Source: Tubulanus polymorphus
Lineage: Eukaryota; Nemertea; Palaeonemertea; Tubulaniformes; Tubulanidae
Assembly: GCF_964204645.1 (NCBI RefSeq)
Contig: NC_134029.1
Coordinates: 24,446,450 to 24,510,449, forward strand
Length of the DNA stretch: 64,000 nucleotides
Direction of reading: 5' to 3'
Part shown: positions 26,258 through 36,510 of the stretch, one piece after another
Position numbering within the stretch: the first letter of the stretch is position 1
Layout of the letters: the number at the start of each line of letters is the position of its first letter
The notes under the pieces: model-generated
What the model was told of the DNA's origin: nothing
What the model saw: the letters and a program-made list of their open reading frames with translations, nothing else
Databases searched by the model: none
Translations under genes and position numbers: made by a program

Positions 26258-27687
26258 AGATCTACAGTTTTTTCTCAAATATAAAAAATGTTTATTTTAC
26301 GAAAGCAATTTCTTCCACTTTCATGTTTTATTTCGATCGAATCGTGATCTTCAGGTCATATCACACACTGAGTACAAGAGTAGTACCGGTTAGCTTTATA
26401 AGATAAAAACCCACTATCTACAGATTAAGAGAATTTCAAAACAAGAATTTATTTATTCAATCTAAAATATATAGAATACACGACGTTTCGATCTCACCCT
26501 AGAGATCATCGTCAGGTGTGAGACTAAAAACAGGGGTATATATACAGAGGAGAACAGGTTAATTGAGTAAATTGGTGAGTGAGTAAATAATTAGTGTTTG
26601 GCAAGACATGAAGTAATATACTTAGAAAGATACTTAGAAATACTTAGAAACCGGTTAGCTTGTTTATAAGACGCACGAGTTTCGAATTAAAATAGGCCTA
26701 AATCAAAGTTAAATAAATTATGAGGGATATTTTATCTTATTTCGTTGTTCTGTAATTAATTATCTACTCATTCTGCCTATAAATACTGACTGTTGTTTTA
26801 CCATTGACTCTCTAACCCTACGAGCAACAGCTTAACAGCTCTAACTCATTCGCCCGATGAAGCTGCTGTACACGTTAGTAGCGAAAGCTCACGCGCGTCT
26901 AATAAACTTAAGTATTCTCCGCCTCGTTGACTATCTACTGAATGACTTAAATTTCTCAAAGAATGCCTGAACATTTCTAAGTATCATCCTTCTTTCGAAA
27001 CGTTAAATCCGACGTTAAGTGGCGTCTATGACACGACGGGTCCCTGGCCCCTAACGGGTTTGCTCCCCTTCTATTCCATTCACAACGTTTTTTACAAATC
27101 TGTTTCTTTTTTAGATAGATCTATATATTATCGATGTCTAAGCACAGCTAGTTCTCATTTTGATTTTAATCTATTTCTATCGTAAGTCATTGACATTGAC
27201 ATTGACATTTGCAGCGACTGCCGGACACCGATAGACAAACAGTTGATTCGTTGAAACCGTCAAGGTAGCACTAACGCGACGATCCTGAAGATATTAGGAT
27301 ATAGGACACCTTAGCTCGAAGAAAAATATCGGACTCGTTTTATTCAGTGTCACCGGGATTCTTTGTGTTATTAAGCGACTCGGCACGAGACATTAAATCA
27401 GGCATTTTTTCGACAAACTCGATCTTATTCTGGTTGGCAAGAAGCTACGTATATCAAAACGCGTGTGAGGTATATCTAGACGACTAGTGAATGCATATAT
27501 AATAAATGAATATTGTGGCACCACGGGAACAGATGTCACTGATGAGGGATTCCGTGAAACCGTTTGATATGCCCCCCATATATAGGAATTAGACTTTTTT
27601 TAAATTCTCAGATGTATTAAAATTATAGATAGCCTACTAGGCCTATATACGTTGTGACTCGACACCAGCTGAGCTCTACAGCCAAGA
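26258..27687. other. Intergenic between copies C and D
   Basis: No gene seen. It holds two members of the hairpin motif family, 26486-26515 on the minus strand and 26854-26886 on the plus strand, each near an AATAAA. The rest is unremarkable AT-rich sequence and presumably the promoter of copy D. Confidence 0.6.
26486..26515 (-). repeat. CTGACGA-hairpin-GAAAC motif
   Basis: On the minus strand: CTGACGA, one base, a perfect 6-bp stem GATCTC/GAGATC around loop TAGGGT, then GAAACGTCG and an AATAAA further on. This is the cleanest member of the family described in findings. Confidence 0.7.
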
Positions 27688-30569
27688 ATGGCGCGCAACA
27701 TCGCTCCGGATGAGAATGCCAGTCTTCTGGAGATCATTATCGTTTTTGCGGCCGTTGGATGCGCTGAGTTTATAACCGGTGGCAACTATGGGGACGGGGT
27801 TCTAGTGGCCGAATGGGTCGACTACTTTCACCGTGGTATCGGTCTTACAGCTTGGCTCGGTACAGCTATTCTAGGAATTGCATTCTGTGGAGGTAGGCAC
27901 CTGGTAACAATATGTATTTTCTTTGGTTTTTTTTCCACTGGGTTTTGTATAGGAGTAAACACGCGCGATATCTTGAGTAAAATGTGTTCAGCCCAGCAGT
28001 CACCCGAGTCATACCGGTGTCGAACTAGCAAATTGTTCTTGATAGCTTGAGAGGTCACTCGGATTAATGTCCATTTCATTTGAGAGCATACCGGGTGGCC
28101 TAGCTCAGTCAGTTTTAGTGGTACCTGATAAAAGTATTATTAGGACCAGAAATCACTGGCAGTCGACCTAAAACATCGTTTTTAATCCATTTTTTTAAAC
28201 TGAATTGAAGGATATCCTAAAAGTCTGCAATGAAAGGGGTTCATGAGAGAAAAGAGACTCCATGATTTGAAAGTTAAACAATATTTTTCCAAGTTTGGTG
28301 TGTAGGCATGGAAACATATTGACGGCCGGAGCCACTTTTCTCTTTTCAACCCCTTTCAGTGCAAATTATTTTGGATATCCTTCAATACAGTTAAAAGGGA
28401 TAATAAATCAATGTTTTAGGTCGACTGCCAGTGCTTTCTGGTCCTAATAAGACTTCTATCTGGTATGTACCACCAAAACTGACGGAGCTAGGCCACCCGG
28501 AATGCTCTCAATTCAAGTTGAAATAGGCATTAGGCTTTTAATGCGCCGGTAAAGGTCACAATGCAGCATTCTTCTTCCAAAAAACCGGCAGCATCAACTG
28601 GTTGATGAAACATGCGCAAATAGATAGCCTATATAAATGGCCTATATTCACTCAGTGTGAATATTTACGGGGAATAACAAACGGTTCTTCTTCATTTTCA
28701 GCTCCAGTTGCAAATATGTTAGCTAGACGATTTGGATTCCGTAAAGTATTCTTCATCGCTGCAACAATCAACGCTACGTCCATTGCTCTGACGTCATTTG
28801 CATATAGTATTTACGTTGCTATAGCTCTCCGTCTGGTTGCAGGTAAACAATAAGACATGCCTCGCTCGGTGGTACCTCAATCATTCTCTAGATGTTTTAT
28901 TTTTCTACGGAAGGTTTTCAGCTTTCGGTGTTGAAATTTTGAAAAGTATCAGACCTAAGCCCCTAGTTAAACAGGGTTCGATCTAAGCACTTGTCCGATT
29001 GCCCGGGACAAGTATATTCTCATCTGGGCGAGTAGGTTATCATTATCACTTGTCCCCCGGGCTAGTGCAATTTTATGTCTCAGAGCTTTTTGCCAATCGA
29101 TACAACAGGTGGACTGTCTGTGTAGGGCAAGTAGCTTTTGGAGGGGGCGAGCGAAATTTCATATATGCTTGCCCCGGGCAAGTGGCTTTCATCCCTTAGA
29201 TTTGACCCTGTTAAAGGTAACATAATGAAACCTAGAGTACCGGTATAATGGTAATTCGATCATGTTTCATTATTTTCAGGTTGTGGTCTAGCGATTCAGA
29301 TGAACACGTTATGTCCCTATATAATGTGTAGATTTCCGAAATATACGGCTATTGCGCAGGCGATACGGAGCGTAGGTATAACCGGAGGAGGCTTCGCGTT
29401 CCCGTTCATTATAAACTCGTGTTTAAAACAATTCGGTTGGAGAGGATGTTCCCTAATCATCAGCGGAATAGTCTACCATCAATGCGCTATAGGACTCATA
29501 TTCCGTCGCTGGTCGAATAAACCAACTACAAAACCGGAACACGAACAAGCAGCTCGTGAATCGCTGTTAGACCTCGAAAGCGGCGACGACAATTCCAAAA
29601 AACGATTTAACAATCTTCACCAGTTGGAACTTTTTAAGAAGGGAATGTTTGTATCGTTCGTTATTCATTCGATGGTGCTGCATCTCGCTGTATCTACTAT
29701 CTACGTACACATCGTAACCGGGACTAGAACTTTACTAGAAATATCTACCGAACAGGCGAGATTTACTGTGTCAGCGTTATCGTTAACCGGTCTGATCGGA
29801 CGCTTTTTTGCGTCGTTACTGACCACACATCGCAGGATAGACACCCTGACTTTCTATCTAGCTCTGCATACATCGCTCGCTATCCTTGTTAGCATAATAC
29901 CTTCTCTAAAAGGATACACAGCAGCACTAGTCGTCAGCGGGTGTATTGGATTTTTATTATCAGGGATATCCTTGTATCCGCTAGTTTTACTCGAACTGTT
30001 TGGACGGGAATATTTGTACATGACTTTCGCGTATAGCGAGTGCTTTGGCGGTATTGGTTATCTGCTAGGCGCCCCGATAGCAGGTAATGATACCATCCAA
30101 TACGAGGAGAGGATCCGGGGGGACTTGCGAGACATGAACAACATCAAATCTTTTCAGTGCCCTTTCTCGTTTTGTCAAAGGAAGTTGGTACATTTCAGAG
30201 TGCGTCTTCCTATTGCCTCTTTGGGCATGAAAGCGCCCTTTTGTATATATGTTGCACAGGTTCTTCTTCAAATTGCCCCTGGATCCATGCACCCCTGATT
30301 GTATTCACCACTGTAATGTAAATGATCAAGCTTCTTACTTTCCACGTGTTATCATGTTTTGAAATGTCGTTTCAGGTTGGCTTTACGATTATACGAACAA
30401 CTATGCGATCTCGTTCTATTTCTGCACGGCGGCGCTGATAGTATGCGTCATTATCGAGATCCCTCAGTGGATTGTTCACATGCGAAAACGAAAACAAAAC
30501 CAACAAATAGAAATTCAGGAAACTTTATCGTCAGCTAAATACATATCAAGTGTTCAAAGCCTCACATAG
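27688..30569 (+). CDS. Monocarboxylate-transporter-like MFS protein, copy D (SLC16-type)
   Basis: Exons 27688-27892, 28702-28842, 29280-30083 and 30376-30569 give 447 residues with the same three phase-1 introns as the other copies. It is the most diverged member of the plus-strand array and shows none of the A/B-like conversion tracts; even the TM6 region reads FGWRGCSLIISGI. The central loop is longer (KPTTKPEHEQAARESLLDLE and onward) and the tail is rewritten (RKRKQNQQIEIQETLSSAKY), ending SVQSLT. The conserved terminal S-L-Q/R-S-L pattern shared with A to C suggests a retained C-terminal sorting or binding signal. Introns 1 and 2 host a large foldback element and a MITE. Confidence 0.87.
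28081..28512. mobile_element. 430-bp foldback element in intron 1 of copy D
   Basis: Two long arms, about 28083-28256 and 28340-28511, are reverse complements over about 170 bp with modest divergence. They begin GAGAGCATACCGGGTGGCCT and end with its complement, AGGCCACCCGGAATGCTCTC. GGCCTAGCTCAGTCAG near each end resembles a tRNA A box, so it may have arisen from two head-to-head SINE-like units. No open frame. Confidence 0.8.
28972..29214 (+). mobile_element. MITE with 18-bp TIRs, intron 2 of copy D
   Basis: Starts AACAGGGTTCGATCTAAG and ends CTTAGATTTGACCCTGTT, imperfect terminal inverted repeats. Inside are repeated GCCCGGGACAAGT-like words. A second copy in opposite orientation lies at 30845-31104. 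No coding capacity. Confidence 0.75.
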
Positions 30570-30844
30570 AATGAACCACTATACATAGAACGACGAACCA
30601 CGATAATTAAATAGATAATGTTTTCATTTTTAACAAATTGCGATTCTTCATTCAGTCGAATATATAAAAGTCTATAACTTTAGAGCGAAGATAGCGGTGA
30701 CCGAACTACACGTATATACACGACAGTGTCCTCCTCATCTGCCTCGCGATACAATTTCGTACGATTTGAAAACCAGTTTAACCGAATCCTTCAATACTTA
30801 TTGTGAGAAGTTTTAAAAAATATGGCGATAACGAATGTCTGGTG

Positions 30845-31104
30845 CTGATCCGATCTAAGGAATGAAAGCCACTTGCCCGGGGGCAAGCATATCTGAAATT
30901 TCACTCGCCCCCCTCCAAAAGCTACTCGCCCTACACAGGCAGTCCGACTGGTGGCGCTATCATCCATCGTATCGAGTGGGAAAAAAGCTTTGTGACATAA
31001 AATTACACTAGCCCGGGGGACAAGTGATAATGATAACCTACTTGCCCTGATGAGCATATACTTGTCCCGGGCAATCGGACAAGTGCTTAGATCGGACCCG
31101 TGAG
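30845..31104 (-). mobile_element. Second copy of the GCCCGGG MITE, inverted
   Basis: Reverse-complement match to 28972-29214 over its whole length, with an extra stretch around GTGGCGCTATCATCCATCG in the middle. The ends are TIR-like (GATCTAAG and CTTAGATC). The two copies face each other about 1.6 kb apart across the end of copy D. Confidence 0.75.
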
Positions 31105-31135
31105 TTCATTTTCAATGTAGAAATCTTGAGATAAA

Positions 31136-31278
31136 GCCCAGCAGGATTCAGTTTCACGAAAAAGTTTAATTCAAATTTTTGGTTTCATTGCTATTGGTAA
31201 CTTCATGATTTCAATGAGGCCAACAATTCAAACTCAACGGATTTAAGCTTAAACTTTTTCACGAAACCAGACCCTGGG
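31136..31278. repeat. MITE related to 10906-11037
   Basis: Starts near CAGTTTCACGAAAAAG and ends CTTTTTCACGAAACCAG; the internal order matches 10906-11037. Terminal repeats are slightly degenerate. Confidence 0.65.
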
Positions 31279-31432
31279 ATTAGTTACAAAAAAAGGATTA
31301 ACTCAAGCGTTTTAAGATGAAGTGAAATATTGAAGAATTTAAATAGGACCAAGAGTTGCGAACCTTTTAGTTAAACCCGGCCTTCGAACTTCACGTAATT
31401 GTTAGGTCGAGTCAGCTGTTTTGATGACTGGT

Positions 31433-31990
31433 TTAAACCTTTTTACTAGCTGCAGCGTTATTATTACTAGCGTCGCTGAAGGCAGTGATTCCTACATTGA
31501 TAACTATGAGAATAAACGAGAAAATGGCGACCACATTACTCATATCATTTGCCACGTGTTCGTGAGCGGATGTTCCTGGTTTCTTCTTTCCTCCTCCTCC
31601 GCCTCCACCCTCTTCATTATCATCCTTATCTTCTTTATGCGACTCTTTATGTCCCACAGCTAGTAACAACACAGTAATAATCACCTCCATTCCGATCGAA
31701 ATGCTCAGCAGAGTTATCAACAAATTGAAATATTCCACTTCGTTTTTGCCGCGGCTCAGGGTTGTCCTCAGTTGTGTAATGTTTGAAGTCAGCAGCGTCA
31801 AGTTGGACAAATTGTGAACGTTAGTTTTCTTCGTATTGTAACTTTTCTTCGAGACGACCCCGCGCTTTTTAGATTTCGCTTCAGGTTTTGACGATGACAT
31901 CTTCCCTTTAGAATCGGTGCCTCCATAAATCTGTTTAGTTTTATCGTCGATCAAAGATTGATCCGCTTTAGAACCGGGCGATTCCTTCAT
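31433..31990 (-). CDS. Ninjurin-like protein 1
   Basis: A 185-codon frame. The ninjurin core begins around residue 50 with NTKKTNVHNLSNLTLLTSN, the amphipathic segment that in NINJ1 inserts into the membrane and drives clustering. Two hydrophobic helices follow: LLITLLSISIGMEVIITVLLL and VVAIFSFILIVINVGITAFS. The loop between helices is unusually long and charged, with a glycine run (about residues 125-140), where vertebrate NINJ1 has a short loop. The N-terminal 45 residues are polar and Lys/Ser rich. Ninjurins are plasma-membrane proteins linked to adhesion and to membrane rupture in lytic cell death. The start is the first in-frame ATG; a 5' non-coding exon is possible. A paralogue follows at 33498-34503. 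Confidence 0.85.
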   Translation of the reverse strand: MKESPGSKADQSLIDDKTKQIYGGTDSKGKMSSSKPEAKSKKRGVVSKKSYNTKKTNVHNLSNLTLLTSNITQLRTTLSRGKNEVEYFNLLITLLSISIGMEVIITVLLLAVGHKESHKEDKDDNEEGGGGGGGKKKPGTSAHEHVANDMSNVVAIFSFILIVINVGITAFSDASNNNAAASKKV

Positions 31991-33497
31991 GAAAAAAATA
32001 AATCCAAAATTGAAAAGTTCATTGATTCAACGTGAACAATTTTCAAATCAATTCCACATGTAAATCCTCATTCGGAAAATTCTACAAAAGTTTTTAATAT
32101 TTAACATTTTAAACTCATCTGATATTAACCCAATTGAATGGATTTAACTGAATTGACCCGATAATTAAATCTTGATGAATAGGTTTAATCCGAGACAAAA
32201 TCATTTTCAGGTGGTTTTGAGAACATCACATAGGCCTACGAATGTAATTAATTTTAGATATCTATATCAACGAGAACTTATTCAAATTTCGTGTTGTACA
32301 AAACAAAGCTTACCATAACCCGGGACCGATCTCTCCGTCATCTACAGTTCAATTAACCAACTCCAGTTAATTCTGTGTAAATCGCACGAGTTTCATTCTT
32401 TTTATATCAAAAAATCAAATTTCAAAGTTTTCGTTACACAAAAAATCGGGTTCCTTTGTCCACGAGGTAAAATGTTGAATAAATTCGTCGACTAACGACT
32501 TGGTGACATATGTTTCAGAACGTGCTGTGTATTATCTACATCACGTACTGCGAGCTAAAATTCAAATTAGGGATTTTTATGATTTTTAAGTTAATCGTAT
32601 AATAATTGAACACAATTTCCGCGTTCAGCGATATACATTTTACATATGTTTTAATCCCATTTGTGCAGATCGTAACGGCTGCAACTCCAGGAGAAATAAA
32701 TTACACGTTCTCGACTCGAAAATTCACCGATCGATGCTCGATTTAAAATGGCAAATAGAAATGAAATATTTTCTTCTTTTTTTATATAGTTTATATTAAT
32801 TACAGTAGACCACGTGCTTTATTTGTATTAAACAGCCATCTGCAAATAACTCTTGAAAATCCACAAGAATCGATATCGATATAAACAATGGGAAACAAAG
32901 CATAAAACTCCAGTTTTTACTTGTATACAATAATAACAGTAGAGGCAACAACAGCTCTTACTACAACCAGGGAAGTGTGATGTCTCATCACACTTCCCTG
33001 CTACAACAAACCACCATATAAATCTCAACTACATGTTATTGTATATCAGTCTTGCAGAATACGTCGTCTTTGTTTAGCACTTTTGGCTTCAGAAATCACT
33101 ATAGGACTTTATCTTATTTGTATCGTCAATATCTATAGAAATCGATCTGCAAGCCTGGTGAAACTGACACCGGAGCGCACCCAGTGTCTTCTATTGCCAA
33201 TTCAATTCAATTCAATGCAATGCAATATTTATTATACCGCGTTGCAGAACAATAAAATCAGAAGAAAGTTGATGAATGAAAAAAGGCTGGAGTAGCAGCT
33301 GTAGATTTGGAGAAACAGTAGATCCTATTAGTTTTCAATTTCATTAGTAAACCTCCTAGTTTTCAAACCAGCTTCGCATTGGTAACATTTTCCATAACAT
33401 GTTACTTTTATGATTATCACATAGCTACGTCACGCAGTACTAGTGTCGGTACACGTCACGTGCTACTAGTGTCAATGCACGTCACGTGGTACAAGTG
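31991..33497. other. Intergenic between the two ninjurin-like genes
   Basis: No coding sequence is supported. It should contain the promoter of ninjurin-like gene 1 and the 3' end of gene 2; TTTATT at about 32819, an AATAAA on the minus strand, could be the latter's distal polyadenylation signal. A 33-bp palindromic insertion lies at 32968-33000. Three partial repeats with ACGTCACGTG and TAC(T/A)AGTGTC lie at about 33428-33512, just past the gene 2 stop. Confidence 0.55.
32961..33007. mobile_element. 33-bp palindromic insertion with 7-bp direct repeats
   Basis: 32968-33000 is a perfect 15-bp inverted repeat, CAGGGAAGTGTGATG and its complement, around TCT. It is flanked exactly by CTACAAC on both sides (32961-32967 and 33001-33007), as expected of a target-site duplication. 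Similar insertions are at 41580-41597 and 49627-49661. Confidence 0.75.
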
Positions 33498-34503
33498 TCA
33501 ATGCACGTCACTAAATGCAGTCGTAGTAATATTCATTACAACGAGAATAAAAGCAATGATTGCGACGGCATTGCTCAGATTGTTAGCACGATGCGCGTGA
33601 TGACTAGAACCAGACTTTAATTTCTTATTCTCTCCGCTCTCAGCATCATCATCATCATCATCATCATTTTCATCTTTCCGAGATTCAGCATCAGTTACAC
33701 ACAGCAATAGAATAGTTGCAGTAACCTCTAAACCGATTGAAACACTCAACATAATTAGTAACAGTGAATAATACTCGACGCGTTCTCTTCCGCTGCTGAT
33801 AACTGACCGTAACTGCCCGATGTTTGACGTCAATAACGTCAGAACTGATACGTTGTGTAAGTTCGTCTTTTTCGTGGCGTAATTCTTACGTGAAATGGCG
33901 TTACGTCGTTTATTCGTATCGCCTCTCGTTGTGACGTCACCTTTACCAGGGTCAGTCGATTCACCTGGCAGTAATGGCGGACTTCCGTTATCTCTTCGAC
34001 CGTCGAACTGAAACAAAATGTCTCATTGTATAGTAAATACCCAGAGCTGGCAACTGCTCCTGATTTTCAGTGTTTGTTACTATCTTATAATGAGATAAAC
34101 TGACTTGATTAGTTTGATGTACAGATATATGAGAGATGTTACTGAAGGTCTTTTTCTGATAAACTCGAACACTTTCTTTCATATTTCAAAGAAATGTTAC
34201 TGAAATTCAATTTGTTGCTGATAGCACTTTTCAGAGGTTACATAGCCCCGAATACCCATACCCTAGTTTTATACGGGGTCTCAACTCAATTGAAAATGAA
34301 TGAATTCAGTTATAGTCCCCAGGTTAAAGTTGATGTACTCAGTCGATAAAACAATATCCGCAAATTTTTACATTCATTGTAACTTATCATTATAGAAATT
34401 AGTGTCTGGAAATATGACTTGAAAATCTGAATCCAAGTTTTAATTTAAATTACCGATAAAATTTTATATGTTTCGTGATAATCAAACGTACCATTGCGTT
34501 CAT
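33498..34503 (-). CDS. Ninjurin-like protein 2
   Basis: Two exons, 34492-34503 (ATG AAC GCA ATG, donor GTACGT) and 33498-34007 (acceptor TTTGTTTCAG), give 173 residues. The frame also runs open through the acceptor to an ATG at 34016, but the consensus splice pair makes the two-exon model more likely. The core parallels gene 1: NYATKKTNLHNVSVLTLLTS, then helices around YYSLLLIMLSVSIGLEVTATI and LSNAVAIIAFILVVMNITTT. The inter-helix loop contains a run of eight aspartates from a GAT microsatellite and a His-rich stretch before helix 2. Same strand and orientation as gene 1, about 1.5 kb upstream, so a tandem duplicate. Confidence 0.83.
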
Positions 34504-35254
34504 CCTGTTTGTCCTGTCAAATAAATATAATAAAACCGCTGTTTGATATAGAAATCTTCCGTTCCAACATGTTACCGAATTCATCAACCTATTTGATAAT
34601 TCTGGAAATTGTGTGTATAAATGTTCGGGTAAAATGTCGGGTTTTTGCTTGTAACAGGTTGTTTTGTATTAGCGAACAGAAATCCCACGTGTTTAGAGAT
34701 ACTAATTCGATTTAGACAACTGTGGGTATTTTTGCGAATGAATTCACTCTTCACTTCATCCGACTATATTAAAATGAAATACATATTCCGTGCAACGTTT
34801 CTGTAAAATCCTATTAGCCATCATCAGGTGTACTCATTTGTTAACCATGGAATGCGTTCGTCCTTTCATTCTGATTTGGGTTTAGCGGTCGGGGTTTTAT
34901 TTGTGGGGTTCGGAATCTTTATTGTGGTCGTGGTTTATTTGTGGGATTGGGGATTATTTCGTGTGGTAGGGATAGGCTAATGGGAGTAGTGGTTTGGTGG
35001 CCAGGACCAACGTTGTTTTCTCTAGCTCCCAATTCACCATAATACTGGAGCTGAGAACACCGACCAAAGGTTGAATATTATACTAATTGGATGACTGTGG
35101 TCCGAAACCACGTAAATAACTTGCGCATTTACATCGTGAATGAGATCATTTTCAATCACACCCACCACAGAGATACACACTACGTGTATTCACGAAATCA
35201 GAACTTTATCATTTTACAGTTGGCCGAATATGAACGAATATATAAACTCGAGTC
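34504..35254. other. Intergenic, ninjurin-like gene 2 to GPCR remnant
   Basis: Probable promoter side of ninjurin-like gene 2. A member of the hairpin motif family lies on the minus strand at 34798-34827 (CTGATGA to GAAACGT). No gene seen. Confidence 0.5.
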
Positions 35255-35944
35255 TTAAAACTGCTGTGAATTTCCATGTGAAACTTCTACGGTTTTAGAG
35301 GTATTTTTTGTAAACTCTGAGAATGACTCGTGTGAGTAGTAATTTAAACACAGCATCATGTGAAATAATGATATGATTATAGAGTGTTCTGTAGCAGGAG
35401 TTTGAAGGAAGCATTTTGAAATTATGGTTCTGTGCTGTAACACATAATTTGGAAGCAGTTACTACACAGATCGTCGAGTCAAACAGTTCAAGCTGCGAAA
35501 ACGGTTCTACAAGATCTATTTCCTTCTTTAATGATTGTAATATTATCAGTGTTAACTGCTGCATTACGCAATAAGAGATCTGAGCTGAGAGCGAAGAGAA
35601 CAGATCGTCATCAATCTTCAGCCAGTAAAACTCTTCTTGTTGTAGTTATTGTGTATATTTTACTAGTTTTCCCACAAGCTGCAGCTAAATGTATGTATCA
35701 CATGATATTCGCCATTCAACCAGTGCTTTATAGAAATCATGGTATAATATTCAATCACAGTTCAACAAATCCTCATTTACAATTTTTTCTCAGCACTTTA
35801 TGGTTCCAGTTAGAAAGATTCCTACAAACATTCCGAGAATTTGTGTTTTGCATTAATTTTTCAATATACATCGGAACATTGAAAGTTTTCAGAAATAGAT
35901 TTATTAAATTATTTACTGATTGTTTTTGTTGTAAAACGAAATAA
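35255..35944 (+). pseudogene. Internally deleted rhodopsin-type GPCR copy
   Basis: The first about 230 bp match the 5' flank of the GPCR at 37865 (for example AAAACTGCTGTGAATTTC and the ACACAGATCGTCG word) up to CAAACAGTTC. The sequence then jumps straight to AGCTGCGAAAAC, the end of extracellular loop 2. Everything from the start codon through TM1 to TM4 is missing. From there TM5 (PSLMIVILSVLTAALRNKR), TM6 and TM7 to the palmitoylation-like CFCC tail are intact and open to the stop at 35944. A frame with ATG at 35531 would encode only 137 residues. It is probably a pseudogene; use as a short regulatory fragment cannot be excluded. Confidence 0.8.
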
Positions 35945-36351
35945 AAAAGAAACAGAATCTGAGTAGATATTCCCCTTAGGGCCCTGATATCGTCTGAATA
36001 TTGATTTGTCAAACCTATGGACTCCGGTTGCTAATGACAGCGGGCTAAATATTCCTCATGAGGATCTATCTTATGTTTTAATTTTGTGATCCCACGAAGT
36101 CTCTGAAGCTACAAGAAAAATTAACGATTTATACCAAAATTCGAAGATACGGAGTTTTCAAAGGATCGGGATAAAGTTAGTTATGAGAGTTTGAAAATAC
36201 TCGAGTGCAACAATATAAGATACTGGTAAGATAGATTTATCACCACGGATTTCTGTGCTTATCAAGATAAGTTTTCCCCAGAGGGTGCAATTGAGCCGTA
36301 TAATATGATCTATACAAGAACAATTTATCTATCTTTTTTATTTACACATTC

Positions 36352-36510
36352 TTCAAAATCAAACGCACAGTCGCCGTTAAATACCTGTTCGAAGTGTTGG
36401 ATAACTTGACTCCGTTTGATTCAGCGATCAATTGCGTAATCTATATGATCGCTAGTAAACATTTCAGGAAAACTGCAACCCACATTTTATGTTCAAAATC
36501 ATCCTCGTAA
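36352..36510 (+). pseudogene. GPCR TM7 / C-terminal fragment, different family
   Basis: One frame reads a recognisable rhodopsin-family end: NLTPFDSAINCVIYMIASKH, then FRKTATHILCS and a TAA at 36508-36510. FDSAINCVIY corresponds to the N(P)xxY region and KHFRKTA to helix 8. It is not close to the neighbouring GPCRs, which have NFFIYIGTLKVF. No upstream TM segments are seen in the preceding few hundred bases, so it is a relic or an isolated last exon. Confidence 0.55.

Larger units (their letters stand above)
30570..31432. other. Intergenic between copy D and the first ninjurin-like gene
   Basis: Mostly mobile-element sequence: the inverted second copy of the 28972-29214 MITE and a 31136-31278 MITE. 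The genes on either side converge. No gene seen. Confidence 0.6.

Noticed and set aside
29999-30298. C-terminal extension of copy D exon 3
   Set aside because: The frame stays open past 30083, but a GTAATG donor at the conserved position and the conserved last exon at 30376 show it is intron.
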